5,775 nucleotides of DNA from an uncultured Clostridia bacterium. GTDB taxonomy: Bacteria; Bacillota; Clostridia; Oscillospirales; Acutalibacteraceae. A model generated the notes under the pieces. It was given only the letters and a program-made list of their open reading frames with translations. It ran no database searches and had not been told where the DNA came from. The translations under genes and the position numbers were made by a program. Location: contig CAMVNL010000175.1 in the NCBI GenBank assembly GCA_947168785.1, positions 1 to 5,775 on the forward strand, given 5' to 3'. This document shows, one piece after another, positions 1-5,608 of this stretch (position 1 is its first letter; each line of letters starts with the position of its first letter).

Positions 1-663
1 ATCACCGTCATCGCGGTGCCTTCCAACGCGGAGGACGTGAACGAGCTGCGGTGGGAGAGCAGCGACCCAAGGGTGGTGCAGACCGACGGCAGGGGCAACG
101 TCACCGCCCTTTCCTGCGGCAGAGCGGTGATCCGCGTTTACGGCAAGGCGGCCTCCGCCGCCGTGGAGGTCACCGTCACCGCCAACCTGCAGGGGATCGT
201 CATCACCCCGAAAAAGCTGCGGCTCAAGCCCGGCCACAAGCAGCAGGTGACCTGCAAGGGCTATCCGTATGATTCCGCGCCGCTGCAGCCCATGTGGTCC
301 TTTGACAACACCGCCATCGGCGTGTGCCGCCCCGTGGGGGACGGCAGAAAGTGCGTGGTCATCTCCGGCAACCGGGTCAAGGCCAGGTCCAATCTGATCT
401 GCGTCGACCAGCTCACCGGTCTTCGGGCCTACTGCCCCGTGGATATCACCCCGAAAATGAGTGCGGTGGAGCTGCTGGTCGCGCTGTTGCTGCTGGTGTG
501 CATCGTCGTTCCGCCGTTCCAGATCGTTTCCCTGCTGGCAGGGATCGTCTTTGCGGTACTCATCGGCGTCAATCAGCCGTTTTTCAGCAAAAAAGCCACC
601 GCGCTGACCATCATACTGTCCATTCTCGCCGGGATCGTCTGGATCCTGATTGATGCGTTATAA
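1..663 (+). CDS. Ig-like (BIG2-type) protein with C-terminal membrane segments, 3' part
   Basis: The reading frame is open from base 1, so the start lies upstream; 220 residues are visible. Residues 16-60 read like the second half of a bacterial Ig-like (BIG2) domain: L-R-W-x-S-S-D-P, V-V-x-T-D-G-x-G-x-V-T-A, then G-x-A-V-I-R-V. Residues 63-150 look like a second, more divergent Ig-like domain beginning L-Q-G-I-V-I-T-P, with several cysteines (85, 109, 118, 134, 145). Three hydrophobic stretches follow at about 153-171, 173-192 and 199-220, ending almost at the C-terminus. BIG2 domains are usually extracellular adhesion or structural modules; here the chain seems anchored by its C-terminal membrane helices, not by a sortase motif. 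Only 17 bases separate it from the next gene, so the two are probably co-transcribed. The domain type is fairly secure; the specific role is unknown. Confidence 0.75.
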   Translation: MTVIAVPSNAEDVNELRWESSDPRVVQTDGRGNVTALSCGRAVIRVYGKAASAAVEVTVTANLQGIVITPKKLRLKPGHKQQVTCKGYPYDSAPLQPMWSFDNTAIGVCRPVGDGRKCVVISGNRVKARSNLICVDQLTGLRAYCPVDITPKMSAVELLVALLLLVCIVVPPFQIVSLLAGIVFAVLIGVNQPFFSKKATALTIILSILAGIVWILIDAL

Positions 664-680
664 CGAAAGGAGCAACCCTC

Positions 681-1694
681 ATGTTCAAATCGTTTACGGA
701 AGGCCTCGTAAACCCCGAGGCAGCTTCCCTGCAAAATAAGACGGAGACCGTCAACCGGATGGCGACCGAACTCCCCGACCCCGGGCAAAAGCTGGAGCCC
801 GCTGTCAGCACACTCGGCGGCAACAACCGGAATGACGTTTCCCTGAACCGTCATAACGGAAAAGAATTGCTGCTGAACCAGACGGAAGGCGCGGGAAAAT
901 TCATCATCGGCGAACCGGTCGAATCGGCGCAGGCTTCCGCCGACGCGGTCAGAATGCCCTCCCCCGGGAATCTGGGGCCCGGCAAAACCACCATGGAATA
1001 CCGCATTCCTGCGGATGAGGGCGACATACAGGAAAGCGTAAGAACAACCGCTCCCTTTGCCAACGGCGACCGGTTCAGCGAGCGGGAACCCGGCTCTGAC
1101 AAAAAGAACCTATTATATCAGGAAGTCCCAAACGGGCGTTTCGCGGATGGATATGAGAGCGCGGAGTCGACCGCCGTCAATGGTCCTGGCGAGATCCGCA
1201 TTGAACACGAGCCCGCCCCTGATAAAACGACGTTGGAAAACAGGGGAATCGAAAGCAATGAACCACCCCTGCACTCTACGCTGGAGCATCTGTTCGATCA
1301 GCCCCACGCAAATGAGACGACCGGATCCGCTGCCGACGTCCGCATTCCCCTGATCAACGAACCCTCTGTCCTCGACAGCGAGGATGCCCCGCGGGCGGAG
1401 CTTGCGAAAACGACGCTGGAGCATCGTTTTTCCGACGCGCCGGACGACGGCGGCAGAACGCTTATCGGCAGCAAACTGCCGGAAGGACGCCTCAATCCCG
1501 CCATCTTCAACACCGACGCGCCCTTTTCCCCCGCGCCCGAAGATGCTTTCCGGACGACCGGTGAAAACCGGTTGACCGACGCAGAAGGAACCGCTGAGGC
1601 GGCAGCGCCGTCGCGCATCAATCTTACCAATCAGATGGCGTCGGACCACCCCGGCAGATTTACCGTTTACGGCCCGGAAGATATTGACGCATAA
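681..1694 (+). CDS. Unrecognised acidic, probably disordered repeat protein
   Basis: The ATG at 681 has a strong ribosome binding site, AAAGGAG at 666-672, eight bases upstream, and the frame runs 337 codons to TAA, so this is a credible gene although I recognise no family. The protein has no signal peptide, no membrane segment, and no cysteine or tryptophan. It is rich in Pro, Gly, Asn, Thr, Ala and acidic residues; by hand count about 57 Asp/Glu face 31 Lys/Arg. These features suggest an intrinsically disordered protein. A short motif recurs: KTTMEYR (102-108), KTTLENR (182-188), STLEHLF (199-205), KTTLEHRF (243-250) and RTTGENRL (291-298), often preceded by an R-I/F-x-x-E-P segment. It follows the membrane-anchored BIG2 protein closely and is the last gene before a terminator, so it may work with that protein; this is inference. 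It could be a structural, scaffold or phage-derived protein; nothing visible decides. Confidence 0.7.
   Translation: MFKSFTEGLVNPEAASLQNKTETVNRMATELPDPGQKLEPAVSTLGGNNRNDVSLNRHNGKELLLNQTEGAGKFIIGEPVESAQASADAVRMPSPGNLGPGKTTMEYRIPADEGDIQESVRTTAPFANGDRFSEREPGSDKKNLLYQEVPNGRFADGYESAESTAVNGPGEIRIEHEPAPDKTTLENRGIESNEPPLHSTLEHLFDQPHANETTGSAADVRIPLINEPSVLDSEDAPRAELAKTTLEHRFSDAPDDGGRTLIGSKLPEGRLNPAIFNTDAPFSPAPEDAFRTTGENRLTDAEGTAEAAAPSRINLTNQMASDHPGRFTVYGPEDIDA
861..1577 (+). repeat. Degenerate K-T-T-L-E-x-R protein repeats inside the coding region
   Basis: Within the protein encoded at 681-1694, motif copies begin at residues 102, 182, 199, 243 and 291. Weaker candidates at 61 (KELLLNQ) and 141 (KKNLLYQ) would make the early spacing about 40 residues: 61, 102, 141, 182. 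The copies are mostly diverged at DNA level, but 13 identical bases (ACGCTGGAGCATC) occur at 1278-1290 and 1413-1425, suggesting some recent duplication or conversion. The motif is directly visible; the 40-residue unit is my interpretation. Confidence 0.55.
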
Positions 1695-1712
1695 ATGACG
1701 TCAGCATAAAAC

Positions 1713-1766
1713 AATCCCGTGATCACGGCCTGTGTGGCAAGCGGATCACGGGATTACTGTTTTTTT
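1713..1766. terminator. Intrinsic terminator, probably bidirectional between convergent genes
   Basis: A perfect 12-bp stem pairs AATCCCGTGATC (1713-1724) with GATCACGGGATT (1744-1755) around a 19-base loop. On the + strand it is followed by seven T at 1760-1766, so it ends the two-gene + strand unit whose last stop is at 1692-1694. Read on the - strand, the same stem is followed by GTTTTATG (complement of 1705-1712), a shorter T run that could end the lipoprotein transcript. The outer bases AAAAC (1708-1712) and GTTTT (1759-1763) can extend the stem past a small bulge. Confidence 0.85.
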
Positions 1767-1789
1767 AGGTCAATACGGAAAACAATCCG

Positions 1790-2155
1790 TCAGCTGACTT
1801 TCTTCAGCTCAATGACGGTGCCGTCTGCGCCGGTCAGCGTCATGGTATTCACGCCGAACTTCACGGTGTAAACCTCCGCGCCGGCGATGGAGTCGATCAG
1901 CTCGCCGCGGTTGATGGTCAGCTGATCACCGGAAAGCGTATAGGTCATATCCACGTTGGTGATGCCGTCCAGCACGGGGGCGGAACCGGTGCCGTCCTCA
2001 CGGAAGGTGTAGGTACGCTCGGTCACCACGTTCAGAATGGTGGTCTGCTGATAGGACCAGGTGCCGATAATCAGGTTCTTCTGCACCTTGGCGCAGCCGG
2101 CAAAGCACGCCAGCACCAATACCAGCGCAAGGGCCATGCAAAGGATCTTTTTCAT
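1790..2155 (-). CDS. Small secreted lipoprotein with a lipocalin-like beta domain
   Basis: The product is 121 residues. It starts with a lipoprotein signal peptide: MKK, a hydrophobic run rich in Ala, Leu and Val, then C-F-A-G-C-A-K with the lipid-bearing cysteine at about residue 21. The lipobox has Phe at -3 where Leu is more usual. The mature part begins near I-I-G-T-W-S-Y and continues with alternating beta-type segments: Y-T-F-R-E-D-G-T-G, Y-T-L-S-G-D-Q-L-T-I, and V-N-T-M-T-L-T. This resembles the small lipocalin-like or DUF5640-like lipoproteins of Clostridia; that family placement is from memory of the pattern, and the ligand is unknown. The start at 2155 is preceded by AAGAGGTG (complement of 2161-2168). 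A longer frame opens at 2206, but that codon falls in the -35 element of the gene's own promoter. It is convergent with the + strand unit and is separated from lysA by a terminator, so it is probably monocistronic. Confidence 0.85.
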   Translation of the reverse strand: MKKILCMALALVLVLACFAGCAKVQKNLIIGTWSYQQTTILNVVTERTYTFREDGTGSAPVLDGITNVDMTYTLSGDQLTINRGELIDSIAGAEVYTVKFGVNTMTLTGADGTVIELKKVS

Positions 2156-2177
2156 TTTAACACCTCTTTTCGCATTC

Positions 2178-2206
2178 ATTATACCCCATTGGGAAAGGAA
2201 TTGCAA
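2178..2206 (-). promoter_or_regulatory. Sigma-70/SigA-type promoter of the lipoprotein gene
   Basis: Read on the - strand, TTGCAA (2201-2206) is followed after exactly 17 bases by a perfect TATAAT (2178-2183). The -35 matches TTGACA at four of six positions. Transcription should begin near 2171, leaving a leader of about 15 bases that just includes the ribosome binding site at 2161-2168. The promoter lies upstream of the start at 2155 and between the lysA terminator and this gene, which fits independent expression. Confidence 0.8.
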
Positions 2207-2217
2207 GAGATTTCATG

Positions 2218-2262
2218 TGATTCACGGGAACGTCCGGAGGACTTCTGACGACAAACGACTAA
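2218..2262 (+). repeat. Intergenic repeat: conserved head plus two heptamers
   Basis: The stretch begins TGATTCACGGGAACG and contains CGTCCGGAGGACTTCTG (2231-2247), which recurs exactly at 3735-3751. It continues in 7-base steps as CTTCTGA (2242-2248), CGACAAA (2249-2255) and CGACTAA (2256-2262). The copy at 3719-3780 has the same order of head and heptamers with a 3-base insertion in the head. The right end merges into the lysA terminator's T tract. Orientation is given as the strand on which the head comes first. Confidence 0.7.
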
Positions 2263-2290
2263 AAACGGACGTCTGAACAATCACACGTCC
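2261..2290 (-). terminator. Intrinsic terminator overlapping the lysA stop codon
   Basis: On the - strand GGACGT (complement of 2285-2290) pairs with ACGTCC (complement of 2267-2272). After one C-C type mismatch, a further three pairs (TGA/TCA, 2274-2276 with 2281-2283) close a 4-base loop. The stem is followed by GTTTTT (complement of 2261-2266). The lysA TGA at 2281-2283 sits in the stem. It is short but has the right T run, and should end the lysine biosynthesis transcript before the separately promoted lipoprotein gene. Confidence 0.7.
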
Positions 2291-3606
2291 AGCGCGGTCA
2301 GGTCGTCGACGGTCTCCCTGCGGACGGCCACGTAACTGTCCCCGTCCTTCAGCATGACGATGGGGGGCCTTGGCAGGCGGTTGTAGTTGGAGGCCATGGA
2401 ATAGTGGTACGCGCCGGTGGTGAGGCAGGCGATGACGCTCCCCCGCCCCGTGCTCGAGGGCAGGCTGACGTTCTCCTGAATGATGTCGCCGCTCTCACAG
2501 CAGCGGCCCACCACGGAGCAGACCAGCTCCGCCGGTTCATTCATCTTCTCCGCGTTATACAGCGTATAGGGCGCGCCGTAGAGGGCGTAGCGGGGGTTGT
2601 CCGTCATGCCGCCGTCCACGGAAACGTAGGTCTTGAAGCCGGGGATCTCCTTCACCGTCCCGGCGGTGTAGAGGGTCAGCCCCGCGTCCGCCACGATGCT
2701 GCGGCCCGGCTCAAAGCAGACCGTCGGAAGGGCAATCCCGAGGGACGCCGCCTTTTCTTTCATGTGAGCAGCCACCTGACGGATATTGGCGGCGATATCA
2801 ATTTCCGGATGGGAGGCGACGTACCGCACGCCGTAGCCGCCGCCGAGGTCCAGCATGGCCGCCGTATAGCCGTATCCGGCCTTCATTTCAGCGATAAAGG
2901 TCAGCATCACGTCGGAGGCCCGCAGATACACGTCGGAATCGAACACCTGCGACCCCACGTGACAGTGAAAGCCCTGCAGCGATACGTGGGGCAGCGTCAG
3001 GGCGCAGGCGGTCAGCTCCTCCGCCTGGCCGGTCTCGATGGCCGCGCCGAATTTGGAATCCACCTTGCCGGTGGAGATGGCGGCGTAGGTGTGGGGGTCG
3101 ATGCCGGGGGTCAGCCGCAGCAGCACCTTCTGCGTAAGGCCGCGCCGGGCCGCCTCCGCCTCAAGGGCGGTCAGCTCCTCCCGGTTATCCGCCACAAAGT
3201 ACCCCACGCCCTGATCCATGGCATAGGCGATATCCGCGTCCGTCTTGTTGTTGGAGTGGAAGAAGGCGTTTTCCATAGGGAACCCCGCCTTCACGGCGGT
3301 GCAGATCTCGCCGGAGGAGACCACGTCGGTCCCCATCCCCTCCTCCTTCATGATCTCATAGATCCGCTTGAAGGAGGCGGCCTTGGAGGCGTAAAGGACC
3401 CTGCCGTTGCCGTCGAAGGCGTCGTTCACCGCGTCGAGATAGGTGCGGCAGCGCTCCCGGATGCGGTCTTCATCCAGAAGATACAGGGGCGTTCCGTAGC
3501 GTTTGGCCAGCTCCACCGTGTCCTGGCCCGCGAAGAGCAGACGCCCCTCGGGAGAGACGGAGAGATTGGAACAGATCATCTTCTCTTTTTCTAATACCGT
3601 TGTCAT
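2281..3606 (-). CDS. lysA: Diaminopimelate decarboxylase
   Basis: LysA is a PLP-dependent cytoplasmic enzyme that decarboxylates meso-diaminopimelate to L-lysine, the last step of lysine synthesis. The 441-residue product is full length for the family. Visible motifs in order: Y-A-S-K-A at 72-76 with K75 as the expected PLP lysine; H-C-H-V-G-S-Q at 214-220; the phosphate-binding D-L-G-G-G-Y-G at 253-259; E-P-G-R-S at 299-303; the second-subunit active-site segment C-C-E-S-G-D at 369-374; and G-A-Y-H-Y-S-M-A-S-N-Y-N near 398-409. The fold is an alanine racemase-like barrel plus C-terminal beta domain. The ATG at 3604-3606 has AAAGAGG (complement of 3614-3620) upstream with good spacing; the internal ATG at codon 10 lacks a well-spaced site. 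It follows ddh in the same direction after a 207-base gap full of repeats, and a terminator overlaps its stop. A convincing private promoter was not seen, so read-through from upstream is likely. Confidence 0.97.
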   Translation of the reverse strand: MTTVLEKEKMICSNLSVSPEGRLLFAGQDTVELAKRYGTPLYLLDEDRIRERCRTYLDAVNDAFDGNGRVLYASKAASFKRIYEIMKEEGMGTDVVSSGEICTAVKAGFPMENAFFHSNNKTDADIAYAMDQGVGYFVADNREELTALEAEAARRGLTQKVLLRLTPGIDPHTYAAISTGKVDSKFGAAIETGQAEELTACALTLPHVSLQGFHCHVGSQVFDSDVYLRASDVMLTFIAEMKAGYGYTAAMLDLGGGYGVRYVASHPEIDIAANIRQVAAHMKEKAASLGIALPTVCFEPGRSIVADAGLTLYTAGTVKEIPGFKTYVSVDGGMTDNPRYALYGAPYTLYNAEKMNEPAELVCSVVGRCCESGDIIQENVSLPSSTGRGSVIACLTTGAYHYSMASNYNRLPRPPIVMLKDGDSYVAVRRETVDDLTALDV

Positions 3607-3658
3607 AATGGTTCCTCTTTATCAAATTGTGAGTTTGTCGCGCTGATGCGTGCCAAAC

Positions 3659-3764
3659 AGTCGCCAGTCGCCAGAAGCGGCGTGTTGCGCCGCAGTCGCA
3701 AGAAAGAGTTGTTCCCCCTGATTTTCCACAGGACCGTCCGGAGGACTTCTGGAGACTGGCGACT
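3659..3764. repeat. Composite palindromic intergenic element with 19-base inverted repeat
   Basis: AGTCGCCAGTCGCCAGAAG (3659-3677) is matched at 18 of 19 positions by the reverse complement of 3746-3764, with 68 bases between the arms. A nested 6-bp hairpin lies just inside the left arm: GCGGCG (3677-3682) with CGCCGC (3688-3693) around a 5-base loop. The right part (3719-3751) is homologous to the repeat downstream of lysA. In the ddh-lysA transcript this would fold into a large branched stem-loop. No transposase or clear target-site duplication is visible, so a mobile origin is possible but unproven. Confidence 0.7.
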
Positions 3765-3780
3765 CGCGACTGGCGACTGG
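3719..3780 (+). repeat. Intergenic repeat: conserved head plus CGACTGG-type heptamers
   Basis: This is the second copy of the element seen at 2218-2262. The head spans 3719-3745 and shares CGTCCGGAGGACTTCTG exactly (3735-3751). The heptamers follow in perfect register: CTTCTGG (3746-3752), AGACTGG (3753-3759), CGACTCG (3760-3766), CGACTGG (3767-3773) and CGACTGG (3774-3780). The first heptamers also form the right arm of the inverted repeat at 3659-3764. Confidence 0.75.
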
Positions 3781-3807
3781 ATTTGTCGAGCGACAGCTCG
3801 ACAAATC
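3780..3807. other. Perfect 12-bp hairpin just downstream of ddh
   Basis: GATTTGTCGAGC (3780-3791) pairs perfectly with GCTCGACAAATC (3796-3807) around a 4-base loop. The stem begins six bases past the ddh stop codon. On the - strand no T run follows, so it is not a standard intrinsic terminator for ddh. On the + strand only CCTCTTTT follows, and no + strand gene ends here. It abuts the last heptamer exactly, sharing base 3780. A role in 3' end protection or partial attenuation between ddh and lysA is possible. Confidence 0.7.
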
Positions 3808-3813
3808 CCTCTT

Positions 3814-4791
3814 TTACAGCATCCTCGCCCGCAGTTCTTCGGGAGACAGGGGGGACAGATCGCCGGGGGCGATATCGAACACGGTCTTGCAGCCGTTGTC
3901 GCCGCGGGCGTGCATTCGGCAGATCGCTCTGGCGAAGGCCACGATCGCGCTGGCGGTGAATTCCGGGTTGGAATCCAGCTTCAGGCTGTATTCGATCACG
4001 TGGCTGTGCTCGCCGTTGAGGCCCGTCTTGCCGGTGCGGATCACAAACCCGCCGTGGGGCAGCTCGCCGTGGTCCCGCTTCATCTCCGCCTCGGAGATAA
4101 AGTGCACGGTGGTGTCGTATTCGTCAAAGTAGTTGGGCATGGTCTTGATCTCGTGTTCGATCCTTGCCAGGTCCGCGCCGTCCTCTGCCACCACGTAGCA
4201 CTCTCTGGTGTGCTTTTCGCGGGTGGTCAGCGTGGGGTTGGTCCCGGCCCTCACCTGCTCCAGAGCGGAGGGGACGGGCACCGTGTACTGCCGGGCGTCC
4301 TTCACGCCGGCGATACGCCGAACCGCGTCGGAATGGCCCTGGCTGACGCCCCGGCCCCAGAAGGTATAGTCGTTCCCCTCCGGCAGAATGGAGGAGGCGT
4401 AGCAGCGGTTCAGAGAGAACATGCCCGGGTCCCAGCCGGCGGAGATCAGCGCGATATGGCCGCTCTCTTTTGCCGCCGCGTCCACGTTTGCAAAATGGGA
4501 GGGGATCTTCGCATGGGTATCGAAGCTGTCCACCACGTTGAAATCCTTTGCCAGCATGGGCGTCATGGCGGGCAGATCGGTGGCCGAGCCGCCGCAGATG
4601 ATCAGCACGTCGATCTCGTCCTTGTACTTTCCGATCTGATCCGCCGGATAGACGCTGACGCCTGTCAAGGTCTTTACCTTGTCAGGATCGCGCCGGGTGA
4701 ACACGCCGAAAAGCTGCGCGTCCGGATTCTGCCGGATGGCGCATTCCACGCCCTTACCAAGATTGCCGTAACCGTAAATTGCCAGTTTCAT
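3814..4791 (-). CDS. ddh: meso-Diaminopimelate D-dehydrogenase
   Basis: Ddh (EC 1.4.1.16) is an NADPH-dependent cytoplasmic enzyme that converts tetrahydrodipicolinate plus ammonia to meso-diaminopimelate in one step, bypassing the succinylase or acetylase branches. The 325-residue product matches the usual length of about 320-330. Visible features: the N-terminal dinucleotide-binding G-Y-G-N-L-G-K-G at 7-14; C-G-G-S-A-T-D-L-P at 66-74; D-S-F-D-T-H-A at 88-94; S-A-G-W-D-P-G-M-F-S-L-N-R at 117-129; W-G-R-G-V-S-Q-G-H-S-D-A at 145-156; and H-G-G-F-V-I at 246-251. All are typical of this family. The ATG at 4789-4791 has AAGGGGAAG (complement of 4799-4807) upstream. It lies 49 bases downstream of dapB in the same direction, and dapB supplies its substrate. 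The call is secure. Confidence 0.96.
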   Translation of the reverse strand: MKLAIYGYGNLGKGVECAIRQNPDAQLFGVFTRRDPDKVKTLTGVSVYPADQIGKYKDEIDVLIICGGSATDLPAMTPMLAKDFNVVDSFDTHAKIPSHFANVDAAAKESGHIALISAGWDPGMFSLNRCYASSILPEGNDYTFWGRGVSQGHSDAVRRIAGVKDARQYTVPVPSALEQVRAGTNPTLTTREKHTRECYVVAEDGADLARIEHEIKTMPNYFDEYDTTVHFISEAEMKRDHGELPHGGFVIRTGKTGLNGEHSHVIEYSLKLDSNPEFTASAIVAFARAICRMHARGDNGCKTVFDIAPGDLSPLSPEELRARML

Positions 4792-4840
4792 ATCAACACT
4801 TCCCCTTGTGAAAAATATAACGAGTTAACTGTCGGCGGAA

Positions 4841-5587
4841 TCAGAACCGGATCATATCCGCCATATCGTAAAGCCCTGCGGCTTTACAGCAGAGCCATTC
4901 GGCGGCGGCCAGCGCCCCTTCGGCAAACAGCGCCCGGCTGTGGGCCTCGTGCTTCAGGGTGATGGTTTGGTTCTGCGTCCCCACGATCACTTCATGCTCG
5001 CCGACGATATTGCCCATACGGATGGCGTGAATGCCGATCTCATTCCGGGTCCGTTTCCCCTGTCCGCTTCTGCCGCAAACCGTAAAGGCTTCCGGCTTTA
5101 CACTTTTGATCGCCTCGGCGATGGCAAGGGCGGTGCCGCTGGGGGCGTCCAGCTTGCGGTCGTGGTGCTTTTCCACGATCTCGATCTCCGCGTCGGGCAT
5201 GACGGCGGCGGTTTTCTTCGCCAGCTCGATCAACAGCGCGATCCCCAGCGAATAGTTGGCGGCAAAAAAGACCGGGATCTTCCGGGAGGCCGCCTCGATG
5301 CATTCCTTTTCTTCCGCCGTCTGACCGGTGGTGGCCAGCACCACGGGAATACCGTTTTTTACGGCGAAATCCATCAGTTCATGGGTCATGCTGTGGTGAG
5401 AAAAATCCACCACGCAGTCCACGTTCTTGTCGGCTTCCGCAAAGCTCTTCGCGCAGGGAACCGGCGTTTCCCCCTCGGCAAAGGCGTCTACCCCCGCCGC
5501 AAGGGCGATATTCCGGTAACCGGCTTCGGTCAGCTTCACCACTTCCCTGCCCATGTGCCCGCACAATCCGCTCAATAATATCTTCAT
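4841..5587 (-). CDS. dapB: 4-Hydroxy-tetrahydrodipicolinate reductase
   Basis: DapB reduces the dihydrodipicolinate-level intermediate to tetrahydrodipicolinate with NAD(P)H in the cytoplasm. The 248-residue product is of normal length. The N-terminus M-K-I-L-L-S-G-L-C-G-H-M-G (1-13) is the nucleotide-binding loop. V-D-F-S at 60-63, A-T-T-G at 85-88 and A-N-Y-S-L-G at 110-115 are family landmarks. E-K-H-H-D-R-K-L-D-A-P-S-G-T-A at 139-153 carries the catalytic His pair (141-142), Lys145 and the substrate-binding S-G-T. I chose the ATG at 5585-5587: GAGG (complement of 5596-5599) lies 8 bases upstream and the protein then begins as DapB proteins normally do. A TTG two codons earlier (5591-5593) is a weaker alternative served by AGGAA (complement of 5602-5606). 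The upstream gap holds a heptamer array and the dapA end; ddh follows downstream. Confidence 0.96.
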   Translation of the reverse strand: MKILLSGLCGHMGREVVKLTEAGYRNIALAAGVDAFAEGETPVPCAKSFAEADKNVDCVVDFSHHSMTHELMDFAVKNGIPVVLATTGQTAEEKECIEAASRKIPVFFAANYSLGIALLIELAKKTAAVMPDAEIEIVEKHHDRKLDAPSGTALAIAEAIKSVKPEAFTVCGRSGQGKRTRNEIGIHAIRMGNIVGEHEVIVGTQNQTITLKHEAHSRALFAEGALAAAEWLCCKAAGLYDMADMIRF

Positions 5588-5608
5588 TTCCAAATCCTCA
5601 ATTCCTAC

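Noticed and set aside
1113..1649. 178-codon - strand frame opposite the repeat protein
   Set aside because: The + strand gene has a strong ribosome binding site and fits an operon with a terminator after it; this frame has neither.
2156..2206. Longer start (codon at 2206) for the lipoprotein
   Set aside because: It would place the start in the -35 element and put 17 non-signal residues ahead of a standard lipoprotein signal peptide; the ribosome binding site fits 2155.
2404..3594. 396-codon open frame on the + strand opposite lysA
   Set aside because: It lies wholly antisense to a clear lysA, its protein is rich in Gly, His, Arg and Val with no family pattern, and GC-rich genes commonly leave such antisense frames open.
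3607..3658. Possible private promoter of lysA (TTGGCA with a CACAAT-like -10)
   Set aside because: The spacing is about 19 bases and the -10 is poor, so it is not better than chance.
3722..3730. TTTTCCACA, a match to a relaxed DnaA box
   Set aside because: It is single, within a repeat element in a biosynthetic cluster, and there is no box cluster, AT-rich stretch or dnaA/dnaN neighbour.
3659..3807. Insertion sequence
   Set aside because: There is no transposase and no convincing target-site duplication; it is better described as a composite intergenic repeat.
3646..4962. 438-codon open frame on the + strand opposite ddh
   Set aside because: It is antisense to ddh and the end of dapB, runs through the repeat gap, and has no plausible product.
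4940..5578. 212-codon open frame on the + strand opposite dapB
   Set aside because: It is a compositional shadow of dapB; the protein resembles no family.
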